Source of the DNA: Oscillibacter sp.
GTDB lineage: Bacteria > Bacillota > Clostridia > Oscillospirales > Oscillospiraceae
Length of the DNA: 19,534 nt
NCBI GenBank assembly: GCA_003539495.1
Contig: DPPB01000003.1
Span: forward strand, 1 to 19,534
Direction of reading: 5' to 3'
Part shown: positions 9,461 to 17,525 of the stretch, in pieces
How the letters are laid out: each line of letters starts with the position of its first letter
Numbering within the stretch: the first letter of the stretch is position 1
Position numbers and translations under genes: made by a program
Notes under the pieces: generated by a model
Databases searched by the model: none
Seen by the model: the letters and a program-made list of their open reading frames with translations, nothing else
Told to the model about the DNA's origin: nothing

Positions 9461-11671
9461 ATGGGTGAGCGATGCACTGTGGAGGGAACCGTTCAATCGG
9501 TGATCTTCCAGAATGAGGAAAACGGGTATACGGTGCTATCCCTGCTGACGGAGCTGGGAGAGGTGGTGACGGTGGTGGGGTGCATCCCCTACGCCGCCCC
9601 CGGGGAGGGGATGACCATCACCGGGGTGTGGGTCACCCATCCCCTCTACGGCCCGCAGATCACCTGCGAGCAGGCGGAGCGCCGCCTGCCCCGGGACGAG
9701 GCGGAGATGGTGTGCTATCTGGCCTCCGGTATCCTCAAGGGGGTGGGCCAGGCCACGGCGGAGCGAATGGTGGACGCCTTCGGCACCGATACCCTCCGAG
9801 TATTGGAGGAGGAGCCGGAACGGCTCAGCCGCATTAAGGGCATCACCGCTAAGAAGGCCATGGAGCTGTCCCGGGCTTTCCGGGAGCTGACGGGTCTGCG
9901 GCGGACCATGGAGTTTATGGCCCGGTACGATCTGCCGGTGCATCTGGCGGTGCAGGCCCACCGCATCTATGGGGCCCAGGCTCTGGAAAAGCTGCGGGAG
10001 GACCCGTATCTGCTGACCCGGCAGCAGTTCGGGGTGGATTTTTCCGTGGCGGACGAGATGGCTCTGAGCATGGGCTTTGACGGCGACAGCGCCTGCCGCA
10101 CCCAGGCGGCGCTGGTGTATGAGCTGGAGTATAACCAGGGCAACGGCCATGTGTTCCTGCCCCGGGAGAAGCTGATTTACGCGGCGGCACAGCTCATCGG
10201 CGTGGAGGCCGAGCAGGTGGAAATTTGCCTGGACGCCATGGAGGAAAAGGGTGCTGTATGCCAGGAGCAGGTGGCGGGTGTCCTGGCCTGCTACACCCCG
10301 GAGCTATATGGGGCGGAGTGCTTTGTGGCGGACAAGCTCCTATCCATGCTGGCCTTCCCCTATGAAAAGCGGGGGAATGTGGATAAGATCATCCGGGAAA
10401 TGGAGATGACCCAGGGCATCCGCTACGCACCGCTGCAAAGGGAGGCGGTGACCCTCGCGGCTCAATCCGGGGTGCTGCTGCTCACCGGCGGGCCCGGCAC
10501 GGGAAAGACCACCGCCACCCGGGCCATTGTGAGGCTATTTGAACAGATGGGTCTGGACATCCTGCTGCTGGCTCCCACGGGCCGGGCGGCCAAACGCATG
10601 GGCGAGCTATGTGAGCGGGAGGCACAGACCATCCATAGATGCCTGGGCATGAGCTACAACGACCTGACGGGGCAGGTGACCTTCAAAAAAGGACAGAGTG
10701 ACCCCCTGGAGGCGGAGGCTGTGCTGGTGGACGAGATGAGCATGGTGGATCTGCCGCTGATGCAGGCGATGCTCTCGGCCCTGCGGCCCGGGTGCCGCCT
10801 GGTGATGATCGGCGATGCGGATCAGCTGCCCTCTGTGGGGGCGGGCAATGTGTTCGGCGACCTCATCCGCAGCGGGCGCATCCCAGTGGTGGCCCTGACG
10901 GAGGTGTTCCGCCAGGCGGATGAGTCCTACATCATCCGTAATGCCCATCTGGTCAACGGCGGCGTGGGGCCGGATCTGAAAACCAACAGGGGAGACTTTT
11001 TCTTCCTGTGCCGGCGGGTACCGGAGCGGATGGTGAGCACGGTGGTGGAGCTGTGCAAGACCCGGCTGCCGGAGAAAATGGGTATTGCCCCGGAGGACAT
11101 CCAGGTGCTGACTCCCACCCGCAAGGGCGAGTGCGGCACGGTGTACTTAAACCGCTGCCTCCAGGCGGCACTGAATCCGCCGGGGCCGGGCAAAAACGAG
11201 AAGGCCTTCGGAGACCTGATCTTCCGGGAGGGAGACCGGGTGATGCAGACGAAAAACAACTACGATGTGCTGTGGGAAAAGGACGACGGCACCGTGGGCA
11301 CCGGCATTTTCAACGGCGACGTGGGTACCGTGGAGGAGATCGACCCCTCTGGGGAGCTCATCACCCTGCGGTTTGACGACCGCACTGTGAGCTATACCGC
11401 GGACCTGCTGCATCAGCTGGACATGGCCTATGCCATCACGGTCCATAAGGCCCAGGGGAGCGAGTACAAGGCGGTGATCCTCCTGGCGGCCCCGGCGGCC
11501 CCGGGGCTGCTGGTGCGAGGGGTGCTGTATACCGCCATGACCAGGGCCAGAGAGCTGCTTATCATGGTGGGGGACGATACTATCCCCGGCCAAATGGCCG
11601 AAAATGACCGCCGGGCCCGGCGCTACAGCGGCCTGCGCAGGAGACTGAAATTCGGAGGAACAGGAGAATGA
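9461..11671 (+). CDS. recD2: RecD2-type ATP-dependent DNA helicase
   Basis: RecD2 is a 5'-3' superfamily 1 DNA helicase of bacteria lacking RecBCD, linked to mismatch and recombination repair. The 736-residue product has the long RecD2 N-terminus, including helix-hairpin-helix-like segments near residues 88-145 (ILKGVGQATAERMV, RIKGITAKKA). The helicase core carries Walker A GGPGTGKT (343-350), DEMS (424-427), GDADQLPSVGAGNV, VHKAQGSEY (His662) and YTAMTRA (from Tyr690). ATG 9461 follows AGAGAGGA. Its TGA overlaps the ComF start (ATGA), showing translational coupling. Confidence 0.96.
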   Translation: MGERCTVEGTVQSVIFQNEENGYTVLSLLTELGEVVTVVGCIPYAAPGEGMTITGVWVTHPLYGPQITCEQAERRLPRDEAEMVCYLASGILKGVGQATAERMVDAFGTDTLRVLEEEPERLSRIKGITAKKAMELSRAFRELTGLRRTMEFMARYDLPVHLAVQAHRIYGAQALEKLREDPYLLTRQQFGVDFSVADEMALSMGFDGDSACRTQAALVYELEYNQGNGHVFLPREKLIYAAAQLIGVEAEQVEICLDAMEEKGAVCQEQVAGVLACYTPELYGAECFVADKLLSMLAFPYEKRGNVDKIIREMEMTQGIRYAPLQREAVTLAAQSGVLLLTGGPGTGKTTATRAIVRLFEQMGLDILLLAPTGRAAKRMGELCEREAQTIHRCLGMSYNDLTGQVTFKKGQSDPLEAEAVLVDEMSMVDLPLMQAMLSALRPGCRLVMIGDADQLPSVGAGNVFGDLIRSGRIPVVALTEVFRQADESYIIRNAHLVNGGVGPDLKTNRGDFFFLCRRVPERMVSTVVELCKTRLPEKMGIAPEDIQVLTPTRKGECGTVYLNRCLQAALNPPGPGKNEKAFGDLIFREGDRVMQTKNNYDVLWEKDDGTVGTGIFNGDVGTVEEIDPSGELITLRFDDRTVSYTADLLHQLDMAYAITVHKAQGSEYKAVILLAAPAAPGLLVRGVLYTAMTRARELLIMVGDDTIPGQMAENDRRARRYSGLRRRLKFGGTGE

Positions 11672-12348
11672 ATCTACCAGACATCAACAATTCACTGGAT
11701 AAAGCCGCACGGGGCATACTGGATTTCCTCATGCCCCGGCGCTGTCCCTTCTGCGGCGCGGTGGCAGGAAAGAAGCTGCTGTGTGAGCATTGCAGCGAGA
11801 CCTTGCCCTTTACCGGGGAGCATGCCGTGGAGGAGACGGCCTTTGCCCGGTGTGCCGCACCGTTTTATTATGAGGGGCCGGTGCGCCAGGCGATACTGAA
11901 CTTCAAATTCCGCGGAAAGGTCGGCGCCCTGGAATGCTTTGGCAGCCTTATGGCCCAGTGCGCTGCAGAGCACTTTTCCGGGGAGTTTGACGCCATCACC
12001 TGGGTGCCGGTGAGCAAGAAACGCCTGAAAAAGAGGGGCTTCGATCAGGCCAGGTATCTGACGGGGTCTATGTGTGTGGATTGGCATACGGAGCCTCTGG
12101 AGACTCTGCGTAAGGTGGTGGACAATCCCGCCCAATCCGGCATTGATAGCCCCGAGGAGCGCCGGGCCAACGTGCTGGGCGTGTATGAGGCGGTGAAGCC
12201 GGAGAGATTTGCGGGAAAGCGCCTGCTGCTCATTGACGACATCCGCACCACCGGGGCGACCCTGGCCGAGTGCGTGCGGGTGCTGAAGGAGGCCGGGGCC
12301 GCGGATGTGCTGTGCCTGACCCTGGCGGCGGCAGAGAGGGACAAATAA
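11668..12348 (+). CDS. ComF-family phosphoribosyltransferase-like protein
   Basis: The 226-residue protein has the ComF layout. A four-cysteine zinc site lies near the N-terminus (Cys26, Cys29, Cys39, Cys42), followed by the RQAILNFKFRG segment and a C-terminal phosphoribosyltransferase loop with LLLIDDIRTTGAT (Asp190, Asp191). ComF proteins take part in natural DNA uptake in competent species, where ComFC is thought to act in handling single-stranded DNA. No other competence gene is visible here. It is coupled to recD2 by a 4-base overlap, which fits a shared role in DNA processing, and the AEC gene starts 3 bases after its stop. Confidence 0.93.
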   Translation: MNLPDINNSLDKAARGILDFLMPRRCPFCGAVAGKKLLCEHCSETLPFTGEHAVEETAFARCAAPFYYEGPVRQAILNFKFRGKVGALECFGSLMAQCAAEHFSGEFDAITWVPVSKKRLKKRGFDQARYLTGSMCVDWHTEPLETLRKVVDNPAQSGIDSPEERRANVLGVYEAVKPERFAGKRLLLIDDIRTTGATLAECVRVLKEAGAADVLCLTLAAAERDK

Positions 12349-12351
12349 ACC

Positions 12352-13293
12352 ATGCAGACACAGGCGTTTTTGAAGGCCGTTTCCTCTGTAGGTGTATTCT
12401 TGCTGTTGGCTGTGCCTGGTTTTCTGCTCACAAAGAAAAAAATCCTCACGGGCCGGCAGGTGGAAGGATTGTCCTCTGTGCTGGTGAATTTTCTGTGGCC
12501 GGCCATGGTGGTGGACGCTATGGCTCAGGTGCAGGCCAGCCGGGAGCTGGTGCGGCAAGCGGGCCAGGCGGCCCTATGGGCGCTGCTGGTCATCGCGGTG
12601 GGCGCAGTGTGCGCATGGATCTGGTTGAAGGTGGGTAAAATAGGCAGTGTGCCGGGTGGTATTCTCGTTTTTGCGGCCGCATTTGCCAACACTGGCCTCA
12701 TTGGCATGCCCCTCATCAGATTGCTGCTGGGGGAGGAGATGCTGTTTTTAGCATCCATTGTGGAGCTGGTAAATGACGTGCTCATTTTTACCGTGGGGAT
12801 TTTGCTCATTCAGACCGGCTGCGGAAGACCCCGGCAGGCGGCCCTGCGGGGACTTCTGTCCCCGGGGCTGGCAGGAGTGGCCATTGGCTTTTTGCTGTTT
12901 GCCACGGGCTTTACGCTGCCGGGCTTTGCGGCGGAGGCCCTGTCCATGGCGGCGGACGCCACAGCGCCTATGGTGCTGCTTTTGGTGGGCGCACAGCTGG
13001 GCGAGGGGGATTTGAAGGCCCTGGTGCGGGATAAAAAAGCCTGGATTTTAACGGCCCTGCGGCTTTTCGTAATTCCGGCGGCGGTGCTGGGACTATGGCG
13101 GCTGTGCCTGGGCCAGCTGACGGATGTGGGGCAGACTCTGGTGCTGCTGTCGGCCATGCCGGGAGGCACCTGCTGCGCCCTGTTTACCCGGCAGTACGGC
13201 GGAGACTGGGGCCTGGCCACCCGGTGCGTGATGCTGTCCACCCTGTGCGCGGTGGTGACGGTGCCCCTGTGGCTAATGGTGACTATTTTGTAA
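12352..13293 (+). CDS. AEC-family (auxin efflux carrier type) transporter
   Basis: This 313-residue membrane protein has about ten hydrophobic helices. Family-like features are an early helix ending FLLTKKKILT, the NFLWPAMVV segment, the helix with FANTGLIGMPL and the late segment ending PLWLMVTIL. AEC proteins are secondary carriers, in bacteria often for malate or other small organic acids; the substrate is not readable here. ATG 12352 is only 3 bases after the ComF stop and lacks a strong ribosome binding site, so reinitiation is likely. It ends the recD2 run; I see no strong terminator before the mreB promoter. Confidence 0.9.
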   Translation: MQTQAFLKAVSSVGVFLLLAVPGFLLTKKKILTGRQVEGLSSVLVNFLWPAMVVDAMAQVQASRELVRQAGQAALWALLVIAVGAVCAWIWLKVGKIGSVPGGILVFAAAFANTGLIGMPLIRLLLGEEMLFLASIVELVNDVLIFTVGILLIQTGCGRPRQAALRGLLSPGLAGVAIGFLLFATGFTLPGFAAEALSMAADATAPMVLLLVGAQLGEGDLKALVRDKKAWILTALRLFVIPAAVLGLWRLCLGQLTDVGQTLVLLSAMPGGTCCALFTRQYGGDWGLATRCVMLSTLCAVVTVPLWLMVTIL

Positions 13294-13330
13294 ATAAATG
13301 GGAACAATTTGAAAAAAACTTGGGAATCGC

Positions 13331-13359
13331 TTGCAAAATGAAAACAGACACTTTATAAT
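13331..13359 (+). promoter_or_regulatory. mreB promoter
   Basis: TTGCAA (13331-13336) and a perfect TATAAT (13354-13359) are spaced 17 bases apart, close to the housekeeping consensus. The start near 13366 gives a leader of about 65 bases with a small CGGCG/CGCCG hairpin (about 13379-13394). Confidence 0.85.
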
Positions 13360-13430
13360 ACTACTTTAGGTGAGAATCGGCGTTTTTCGCGCCGCTGCCA
13401 TATTTTGACGAAATGATGAGGTGCAAAGCT

Positions 13431-14462
13431 ATGTGTGCATGGGGAAAAGATATTGGTATCGATCTGGGAACGGCCTCCGTTCTGGTGTATGTAAAGGGCA
13501 AGGGCGTTGTGCTCAATGAGCCGTCCGTGGTGGCTATCGACAAGAATACCGGCAAGCTCCTGAAGGTGGGCGCCGACGCTCAGGCCATGCTGGGGCGCAC
13601 CCCCGGCAACATCGTGGCCATTCGTCCTCTGCGGGAGGGCGTCATCTCCGACTACGATATGACCGAGCGGATGCTCAAGGAATTTATGCGCAAGGTTTCC
13701 GGCGGCAGCTACTTCTTCAAGCCCCGCATCATCATCTGCGTGCCCTCCGGCATCACCGAGGTGGAGGAGCGCGCCGTGGTGGATGCCGGCATCCAGGCCG
13801 GCGCCCGGCGGGTGTATCTCATTGAGGAGCCTGTGGCCGCGGCTATCGGCGCCGGCATTGACATTGCCCTGCCTGATGGCCACATGGTGGTGGACATCGG
13901 CGGCGGCACCAGCGATATTGCCGTTATCAGCCTGTCCGGTGTGGTGGAGTCTGCCTCCATCAAGGTGGCCGGCGACCAGTTCAACGAGGCCGTGGTGAAG
14001 TATATGCGCCGCAAGCACAATGTGCTGGTGGGTGAGCGCACTGCCGAGCAGATGAAGATCGAGATCGGCTGCGTCTATCCCCAGGAGGAGGACGCCAGCA
14101 TTGATGTGAAGGGCCGCTGCCTGGTGACGGGCCTGCCCAAGACCATCACCGTTCACTCCTCTGAAATGCTGGAGGCGTTTGAGGAGCCGGTGGAGCGGAT
14201 CCTGGAGGCCATTCACAGCGTGCTGGAGCGCACGCCTCCCGAGCTGGTGGGCGACATCTCCAACAACGGCATTGTCATGACCGGCGGCGGCAGCCTGGTA
14301 AAGGGCTTTGCCCAGCTGGTGGAGGCACGGACGGGGATCCATACCATGGTGGCCGAGGATGCCATCTCCTGCGTGGCCCAGGGCACCGGCAAGAGCCTGG
14401 ATTCCTTGAACGATATGCAGGACGGCACCGTGAATCTCTCCCGCAGACGGCAGATGGGCTAA
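13431..14462 (+). CDS. mreB: Rod shape-determining protein MreB/Mbl
   Basis: MreB-type actins form membrane-bound filaments that guide the cell-wall elongation machinery. The 343-residue product has the actin-fold nucleotide motifs DLGTAS (from Asp11), DIGGGTSD (155-162) and the late glycine motif MTGGGS (283-288), plus LNEPSVVAID and RTPGNIVAIRPL. ATG 13431 is chosen because GAGGTG (13418-13423) lies 7 bases upstream and the product then begins like other family members; ATGs at 13413 and 13416 are poorer. The gene stands alone with its own promoter and terminators, without mreC or mreD, so it may be a second MreB/Mbl paralogue. Confidence 0.95.
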   Translation: MCAWGKDIGIDLGTASVLVYVKGKGVVLNEPSVVAIDKNTGKLLKVGADAQAMLGRTPGNIVAIRPLREGVISDYDMTERMLKEFMRKVSGGSYFFKPRIIICVPSGITEVEERAVVDAGIQAGARRVYLIEEPVAAAIGAGIDIALPDGHMVVDIGGGTSDIAVISLSGVVESASIKVAGDQFNEAVVKYMRRKHNVLVGERTAEQMKIEIGCVYPQEEDASIDVKGRCLVTGLPKTITVHSSEMLEAFEEPVERILEAIHSVLERTPPELVGDISNNGIVMTGGGSLVKGFAQLVEARTGIHTMVAEDAISCVAQGTGKSLDSLNDMQDGTVNLSRRRQMG

Positions 14463-14470
14463 AAAAATGC

Positions 14471-14498
14471 TGGCGAAAAATTTTCAATTTTTCTGCCA
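14471..14498 (+). terminator. Terminator after mreB (hairpin 1 of element B)
   Basis: TGGC plus AAAAATT (14471-14482) pairs with AATTTTT plus TGCCA (14486-14498) around TTC, starting 9 bases after the stop. It matches the first hairpin after uvrB in position, size and the lead-in GCTG(T/G)CGAAAAA. A terminator role is likely but not certain because the T run lies inside the stem. Confidence 0.55.
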
Positions 14499-14507
14499 AG
14501 GGACTTG

Positions 14508-14565
14508 CAGCCTGCTGCGCGCATAATTTTGAGCCTTAGGCTCAAAATTCCACACTTGCAGGCTG
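14508..14565. repeat. Nested palindrome inside element B
   Basis: CAGCCTGC (14508-14515) pairs with GCAGGCTG (14558-14565). Inside it, AATTTTGAGCC (14525-14535) pairs perfectly with GGCTCAAAATT (14539-14549). This block is absent from the copy after uvrB, so it is either an insertion into copy B or was lost from copy A. Confidence 0.65.
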
Positions 14566-14654
14566 AGCGGTATTTTTCCCCACGCGCATGTCGCGGTGAA
14601 AAATGATTCCAATTTTTTGCCGCCTGCGGGCGGCAAACTCTGCGAGGCTTTTTA
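14561..14654 (+). repeat. Structured intergenic element, copy B
   Basis: This is the partner of 2671-2764. Hairpin 2 is TTTTTCCCC (14573-14581)/GGTGAAAAA (14595-14603) with an inner GCG/CGC. Hairpin 3 is TTTGCCGCC (14616-14624)/GGCGGCAAA (14629-14637) around TGCG. CTCTGCGAGGC and TTTTTAG close it. Relative to copy A, about seven base pairs changed on both strands while pairing was kept, and one pair in hairpin 2 is broken. It sits directly after mreB and before a strong terminator. Confidence 0.75.
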
Positions 14655-14655
14655 G

Positions 14656-14691
14656 AGCGTCACAAGGGAAAAACCCTTGTGGCGCTTTTTT
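14656..14691 (+). terminator. Strong rho-independent terminator
   Basis: AGCGTCACAAGGG (14656-14668) pairs over 13 bases (one G-T) with CCCTTGTGGCGCT (14674-14686) around AAAAA, followed by a T run to 14691. It closes the mreB transcript before the aminotransferase promoter. Confidence 0.85.
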
Positions 14692-14705
14692 GGAGGATTT
14701 ATGGC

Positions 14706-14734
14706 TTGTTATTTGGGGCCGGACGGAGTATGAT
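14706..14734 (+). promoter_or_regulatory. Aminotransferase promoter
   Basis: TTGTTA (14706-14711) and TATGAT (14729-14734) are 17 bases apart, just after the terminator. A small GGAGA/TCTCC hairpin follows in the leader (about 14741-14757), then AGGAGG (14772-14777) before ATG 14785. Confidence 0.7.
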
Positions 14735-14784
14735 ACAAATGGAGAGAGTATTTCTCCGTGTGAAGAAAAATAGGAGGAGCAAGT

Positions 14785-15975
14785 ATGAAGTTTTCAACGA
14801 AAGTGGAAAAGTGCGGCCTATCCCCTATGCGGAAGTTCCATCCCTATGCGGTGGCGGCCCAGGAAAAAGGCAAGAAAATCTATCATCTGAATATCGGCCA
14901 GCCCGACATTGAGACGCCCAAGGCCTATTTTGACGCGGTGAAGCATTTCGACCAGCCGGTGCTGGAGTATGCCCCGTCTCCCGGTATGCCGGTGCTCATC
15001 GAGGCTATCCGCGGCTACTACGCCAAGCTGGATATGCACTTTGCTCCGGCGGACATCCTCATCACCAACGGCGGCTCCGAGGCCCTGCAGATCGCCATGA
15101 ACTGCATCCTGGACGATGGGGACGAGATCCTGATCCCCGAGCCCTTCTATCCCAACTATAACACCATGGTCTGCACCTGCGGTGCGGCCATCCATCCCAT
15201 CCCCACCAAGCCGGAGGAGGGCTATCACTACGCTGATCGCCAAAAAATCGAGGCGGAGATCAACGAGCATACCCGGGCCATTATGTGCACCAACCCCGGC
15301 AACCCCACCGGCACCGTACTGACTCCGGAGGAGATGCGCATGATGGTGGATATTGCCAAGGAGCATGGCCTGTTTATCATCGGCGACGAGGCGTACCGGG
15401 AGTTTGTGTACGCCGGGGAGCCGCTGCAGTCTTTGGGTGAATTTGAGGACGCGGCGGAGAATGTCATTGTTATCGACACTGTTTCCAAGCGCTTTTCCGC
15501 CTGCGGCGCGCGCATTGGCTGCCTCATTTCCCGGAATAAGGAGCTCATGGCCCACGCCATGAAGTACGCCCAGTGCCGCCTGTGCGTGCCCACCATCGAC
15601 CAGGTGGCCTCCGCCGCCCTGTACGATGTGGGACCGGCGTATTTCGCCGCCGTCCGGGACGAATACAAGCGCCGCCGGGACACGGTGATGCGCAAGCTGA
15701 AGGAGATCCCCGGGGTGGTGTGCGAGTGCCCCAAGGGCGCATTTTACGCCATGGCCGCCCTGCCGGTGGACGACGCGGAGAAGTTCCAGATCTGGCTGCT
15801 GGAGCACTTCGACGACCACGGCGACACGGTGATGTTTGCTCCCGGCGGCGGATTCTACGCCACCCCCGGCAAGGGCATCAACGAGATCCGCATTGCCTAT
15901 GTTCTCAAGCAGGCGGATCTGGAGCGGGCTATGGATTTGCTGGCCCTGGGCATTCGGGCCTATAACAACAGATAA
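14785..15975 (+). CDS. PLP-dependent class I/II aminotransferase
   Basis: The 396-residue enzyme is a fold-type I aminotransferase of the aspartate/aromatic group, moving an amino group between an amino acid and a 2-oxo acid with pyridoxal phosphate. Motifs: NIGQPD near residue 36, NGGSEAL, NPGNPTG (170-176), DEAYREF, the PLP lysine in VSKRFSACGARIG (Lys235) and the carboxylate-binding arginine in NEIRIAYV (Arg369). ATG 14785 has an AGGAGG site 7 bases upstream. It is monocistronic, with its own promoter and a strong terminator at 15992. The substrate is not certain; an aspartate aminotransferase is the usual annotation for such proteins. Confidence 0.94.
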   Translation: MKFSTKVEKCGLSPMRKFHPYAVAAQEKGKKIYHLNIGQPDIETPKAYFDAVKHFDQPVLEYAPSPGMPVLIEAIRGYYAKLDMHFAPADILITNGGSEALQIAMNCILDDGDEILIPEPFYPNYNTMVCTCGAAIHPIPTKPEEGYHYADRQKIEAEINEHTRAIMCTNPGNPTGTVLTPEEMRMMVDIAKEHGLFIIGDEAYREFVYAGEPLQSLGEFEDAAENVIVIDTVSKRFSACGARIGCLISRNKELMAHAMKYAQCRLCVPTIDQVASAALYDVGPAYFAAVRDEYKRRRDTVMRKLKEIPGVVCECPKGAFYAMAALPVDDAEKFQIWLLEHFDDHGDTVMFAPGGGFYATPGKGINEIRIAYVLKQADLERAMDLLALGIRAYNNR

Positions 15976-15991
15976 TTTTTGCAGAATTGGG

Positions 15992-16024
15992 AAGGACGGA
16001 CGCTTGTGGGGTGTCCGTCCTTTT
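15992..16024 (+). terminator. Rho-independent terminator after the aminotransferase
   Basis: AAGGACGGAC (15992-16001) pairs perfectly with GTCCGTCCTT (16013-16022), and the arm runs into TTTT. It begins 16 bases after the stop codon. Confidence 0.88.
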
Positions 16025-16100
16025 GCGTGGGGGCGGTGTATGCGGTGGGGTGCGGGCACCCCGCCCTGCGCAATTACAAGAGTTGCGGTATAAACCCGGC

Positions 16101-16270
16101 GGGCGGACAGAGTCGTCCGCCCATAAACCCTATTTTGTAGGGGCCGATGCCCACATCGGCCCGCCTTCACCAGCTACCAATCCATCCGTAGGGCGGGCTG
16201 ACCACAGCCCGCCGCCCCATTGCACACCCCCAATGGTGTATCCGTAGGGGGCGGACAACTCTGTCCGCCC
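16101..16270. repeat. Cluster of four palindromic repeats
   Basis: Four hairpins follow each other: GGGCGGAC/GTCCGCCC (16101-16122), GGGCCGATG/CATCGGCCC (16141-16162), GGCGGGCTG/CAGCCCGCC (16192-16213) and GGGCGGACA/TGTCCGCCC (16249-16270). The last three are preceded by GTAG or CCGTAG, the mirror of the CTACGG boundary seen after the copies near 300 and 5640, so this cluster is in the opposite orientation. The first lacks that boundary. No gene is supported in 16025-16510. Confidence 0.8.
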
Positions 16271-16323
16271 GGCGCGATACAAGGAGTGCGGTGCGCCGAA
16301 AAGGTTATCCCCGCAGGGGAGTA

Positions 16324-16366
16324 CGGATTGCCACAGCCGGTGTGCGCACCGGCTTCGCAATGACAG
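16324..16366. repeat. REP-like imperfect palindrome, copy 3
   Basis: Outer stem ATTGC (16327-16331)/GCAAT (16357-16361) encloses GCCGGTG/CACCGGC with a TGCG loop; TGACAGGCTTTTTGCATGGGGTGCGGTG follows in part as after copy 2. Compared with copy 2, inner pairs changed from A-T to G-C at two places, keeping the stem. A degenerate fourth copy lies at about 16447-16487. Confidence 0.75.
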
Positions 16367-16510
16367 GCTTTTTGCATGGGGTGCGGTGAATTTCCTGGTG
16401 GTGCGTAGGGGAGGGGCTCTGCCCCTCCCGCACGGGTAGCGCTTCGACGATTTTCTCTGACATCGGTCACTGACTTCACAATGACACATTACTTTGCCGG
16501 GAATGTCCCC

Positions 16511-16539
16511 TTGTTTTTTGCTGCGATAAGGGATATACT
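16511..16539 (+). promoter_or_regulatory. Promoter of the DUF2461 gene
   Basis: TTGTTT (16511-16516) and TATACT (16534-16539) are spaced 17 bases apart in an AT-rich patch right after the repeats. An alternative -10 within TTATATAT lies a few bases downstream. Confidence 0.6.
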
Positions 16540-16575
16540 TATTATATATTTACAGATCATACAGGAGGGAGCCAT

Positions 16576-17265
16576 ATGTTTCAGGGCTATACGCAGGAAA
16601 CGGTGGATTTTATGTGGGGCATCCGCTTTAACAATGAGCGGGGCTGGTTTTTAGAGCATAAGCAGCAGTATCAGACCCAACTGCTGGAGCCCACTCGAGC
16701 CCTGGGAGAGCAGGTCTATGAGGGCGTGCAGGCGATGCTGCCCCGGGAGCCGCTGATGCTGAAAACAAGCCGCATTTACCGGGATGCCCGGCGGCTTTTC
16801 GGCCGGGGACCCTACAAGGACCACCTGTGGTTCTGCGTGCGCACCGGGGATAAGGATTGGACCGGTCGGCCCACCTTTTACTTCGAGATCGCGCCGGAGT
16901 ATTACAGCTACGGCATGGGCTTCTGGCAGGCTCCGGCGGAGCTGATGGAGGCATTTCGCCGGGATCTGCAGGCACATCCGGCGAAATTTGAGAAGCTGGT
17001 GCGGGGCTTTGAAAAGCAGGATGTGTTCACCCTTAATGGTGATAGCTACGCCCGCAGCAGGGGGGAGATCAGCGACCGTCTGCGGCCATGGTTTCAGAAG
17101 AAATCCATTACTCTCAGCCACGAGCTGCCCCTGGACGAGAAAATTTTTCATCCGGAGCTGGCGGAGAAAATTTTGGAGAATTTCAAGATGCTGGTGCCCT
17201 TTTACAAGTATTTTGCCGGGCTGTGCGCCTCGGTAGCCCATGAGAAGCAGAGGGAAGAAATATAA
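16576..17265 (+). CDS. DUF2461 domain-containing protein
   Basis: This 229-residue soluble protein matches the DUF2461 (TIGR02453-type) family, whose function is not established. Family-like features are an N-terminal NNERGWFLEHK segment, KTSRIYRDARRLFGRGPYKDH in the first third, the FYFEIAPEYYSYGMGFW block and a helical C-terminal half. AGGAGGG (16563-16569) stands 6 bases before ATG 16576. It has its own promoter and no co-directional partner closer than metK, whose promoter and riboswitch start 60 bases later. No strong terminator is visible after its stop. Confidence 0.9.
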   Translation: MFQGYTQETVDFMWGIRFNNERGWFLEHKQQYQTQLLEPTRALGEQVYEGVQAMLPREPLMLKTSRIYRDARRLFGRGPYKDHLWFCVRTGDKDWTGRPTFYFEIAPEYYSYGMGFWQAPAELMEAFRRDLQAHPAKFEKLVRGFEKQDVFTLNGDSYARSRGEISDRLRPWFQKKSITLSHELPLDEKIFHPELAEKILENFKMLVPFYKYFAGLCASVAHEKQREEI

Positions 17266-17326
17266 TTTTTGTGCAGAAAGGCATATTTCGGCAGCTTTTT
17301 TTGTTAAAAAAGGAGAGAGGCAGCCG

Positions 17327-17356
17327 TTGACAAGGAAGCGGGACATCTGTTATAAT
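17327..17356 (+). promoter_or_regulatory. metK promoter
   Basis: A perfect TTGACA (17327-17332) and a perfect TATAAT (17351-17356) are 18 bases apart. Transcription from about 17363 would include the whole SAM riboswitch that begins at 17387. Confidence 0.88.
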
Positions 17357-17386
17357 AAGCGTAGCAAATCCCTGATAACTGAATAC

Positions 17387-17511
17387 CTTATCAAGAGTGG
17401 TTGAGGGAACGGCCCGATGAAACCACGGCAACCTGCACTGCAAGGTGCCAAATCCGACGAGTATGCTGAATGCGGAAGTGATAGTCCCGCGTTCGTCCTT
17501 CGACAGATGAG
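17387..17511 (+). promoter_or_regulatory. SAM-I (S-box) riboswitch
   Basis: The conserved S-box core is plain: CTTATCAAGAG at the 5' end, then GAGGGAACGGCCCGATGAAA and CCACGGCAACC. Helix P1 closes with CTTATC (17387-17392) and GATGAG (17506-17511). An antiterminator can form between 17497-17508 and 17530-17541 (10 of 12 bases paired), using both the 3' strand of P1 and the 5' arm of the terminator. Thus SAM binding should favour P1 and termination, lowering metK expression when SAM is abundant. The S-box family and its metK targets are well established; the alternative fold is read from this sequence. Confidence 0.96.
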
Positions 17512-17525
17512 GAGCGATTTTGAAG

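Noticed and set aside
9461..12348. Competence system based on the ComF-family gene
   Set aside because: ComF-family proteins are common in non-competent bacteria, and no DNA-uptake pilus or comEC gene is in the window.
14818..16170. A 450-codon minus-strand open frame over the aminotransferase
   Set aside because: It mirrors the codon pattern of the real gene, has no recognisable motif and no ribosome binding site.
16101..16270. CRISPR array
   Set aside because: The repeats are few, differ from each other, vary in orientation and are not separated by regular unique spacers.
16130..16489. Minus-strand open frames of 101-119 codons in the repeat region
   Set aside because: They consist of translated palindromes and show no protein-like composition.
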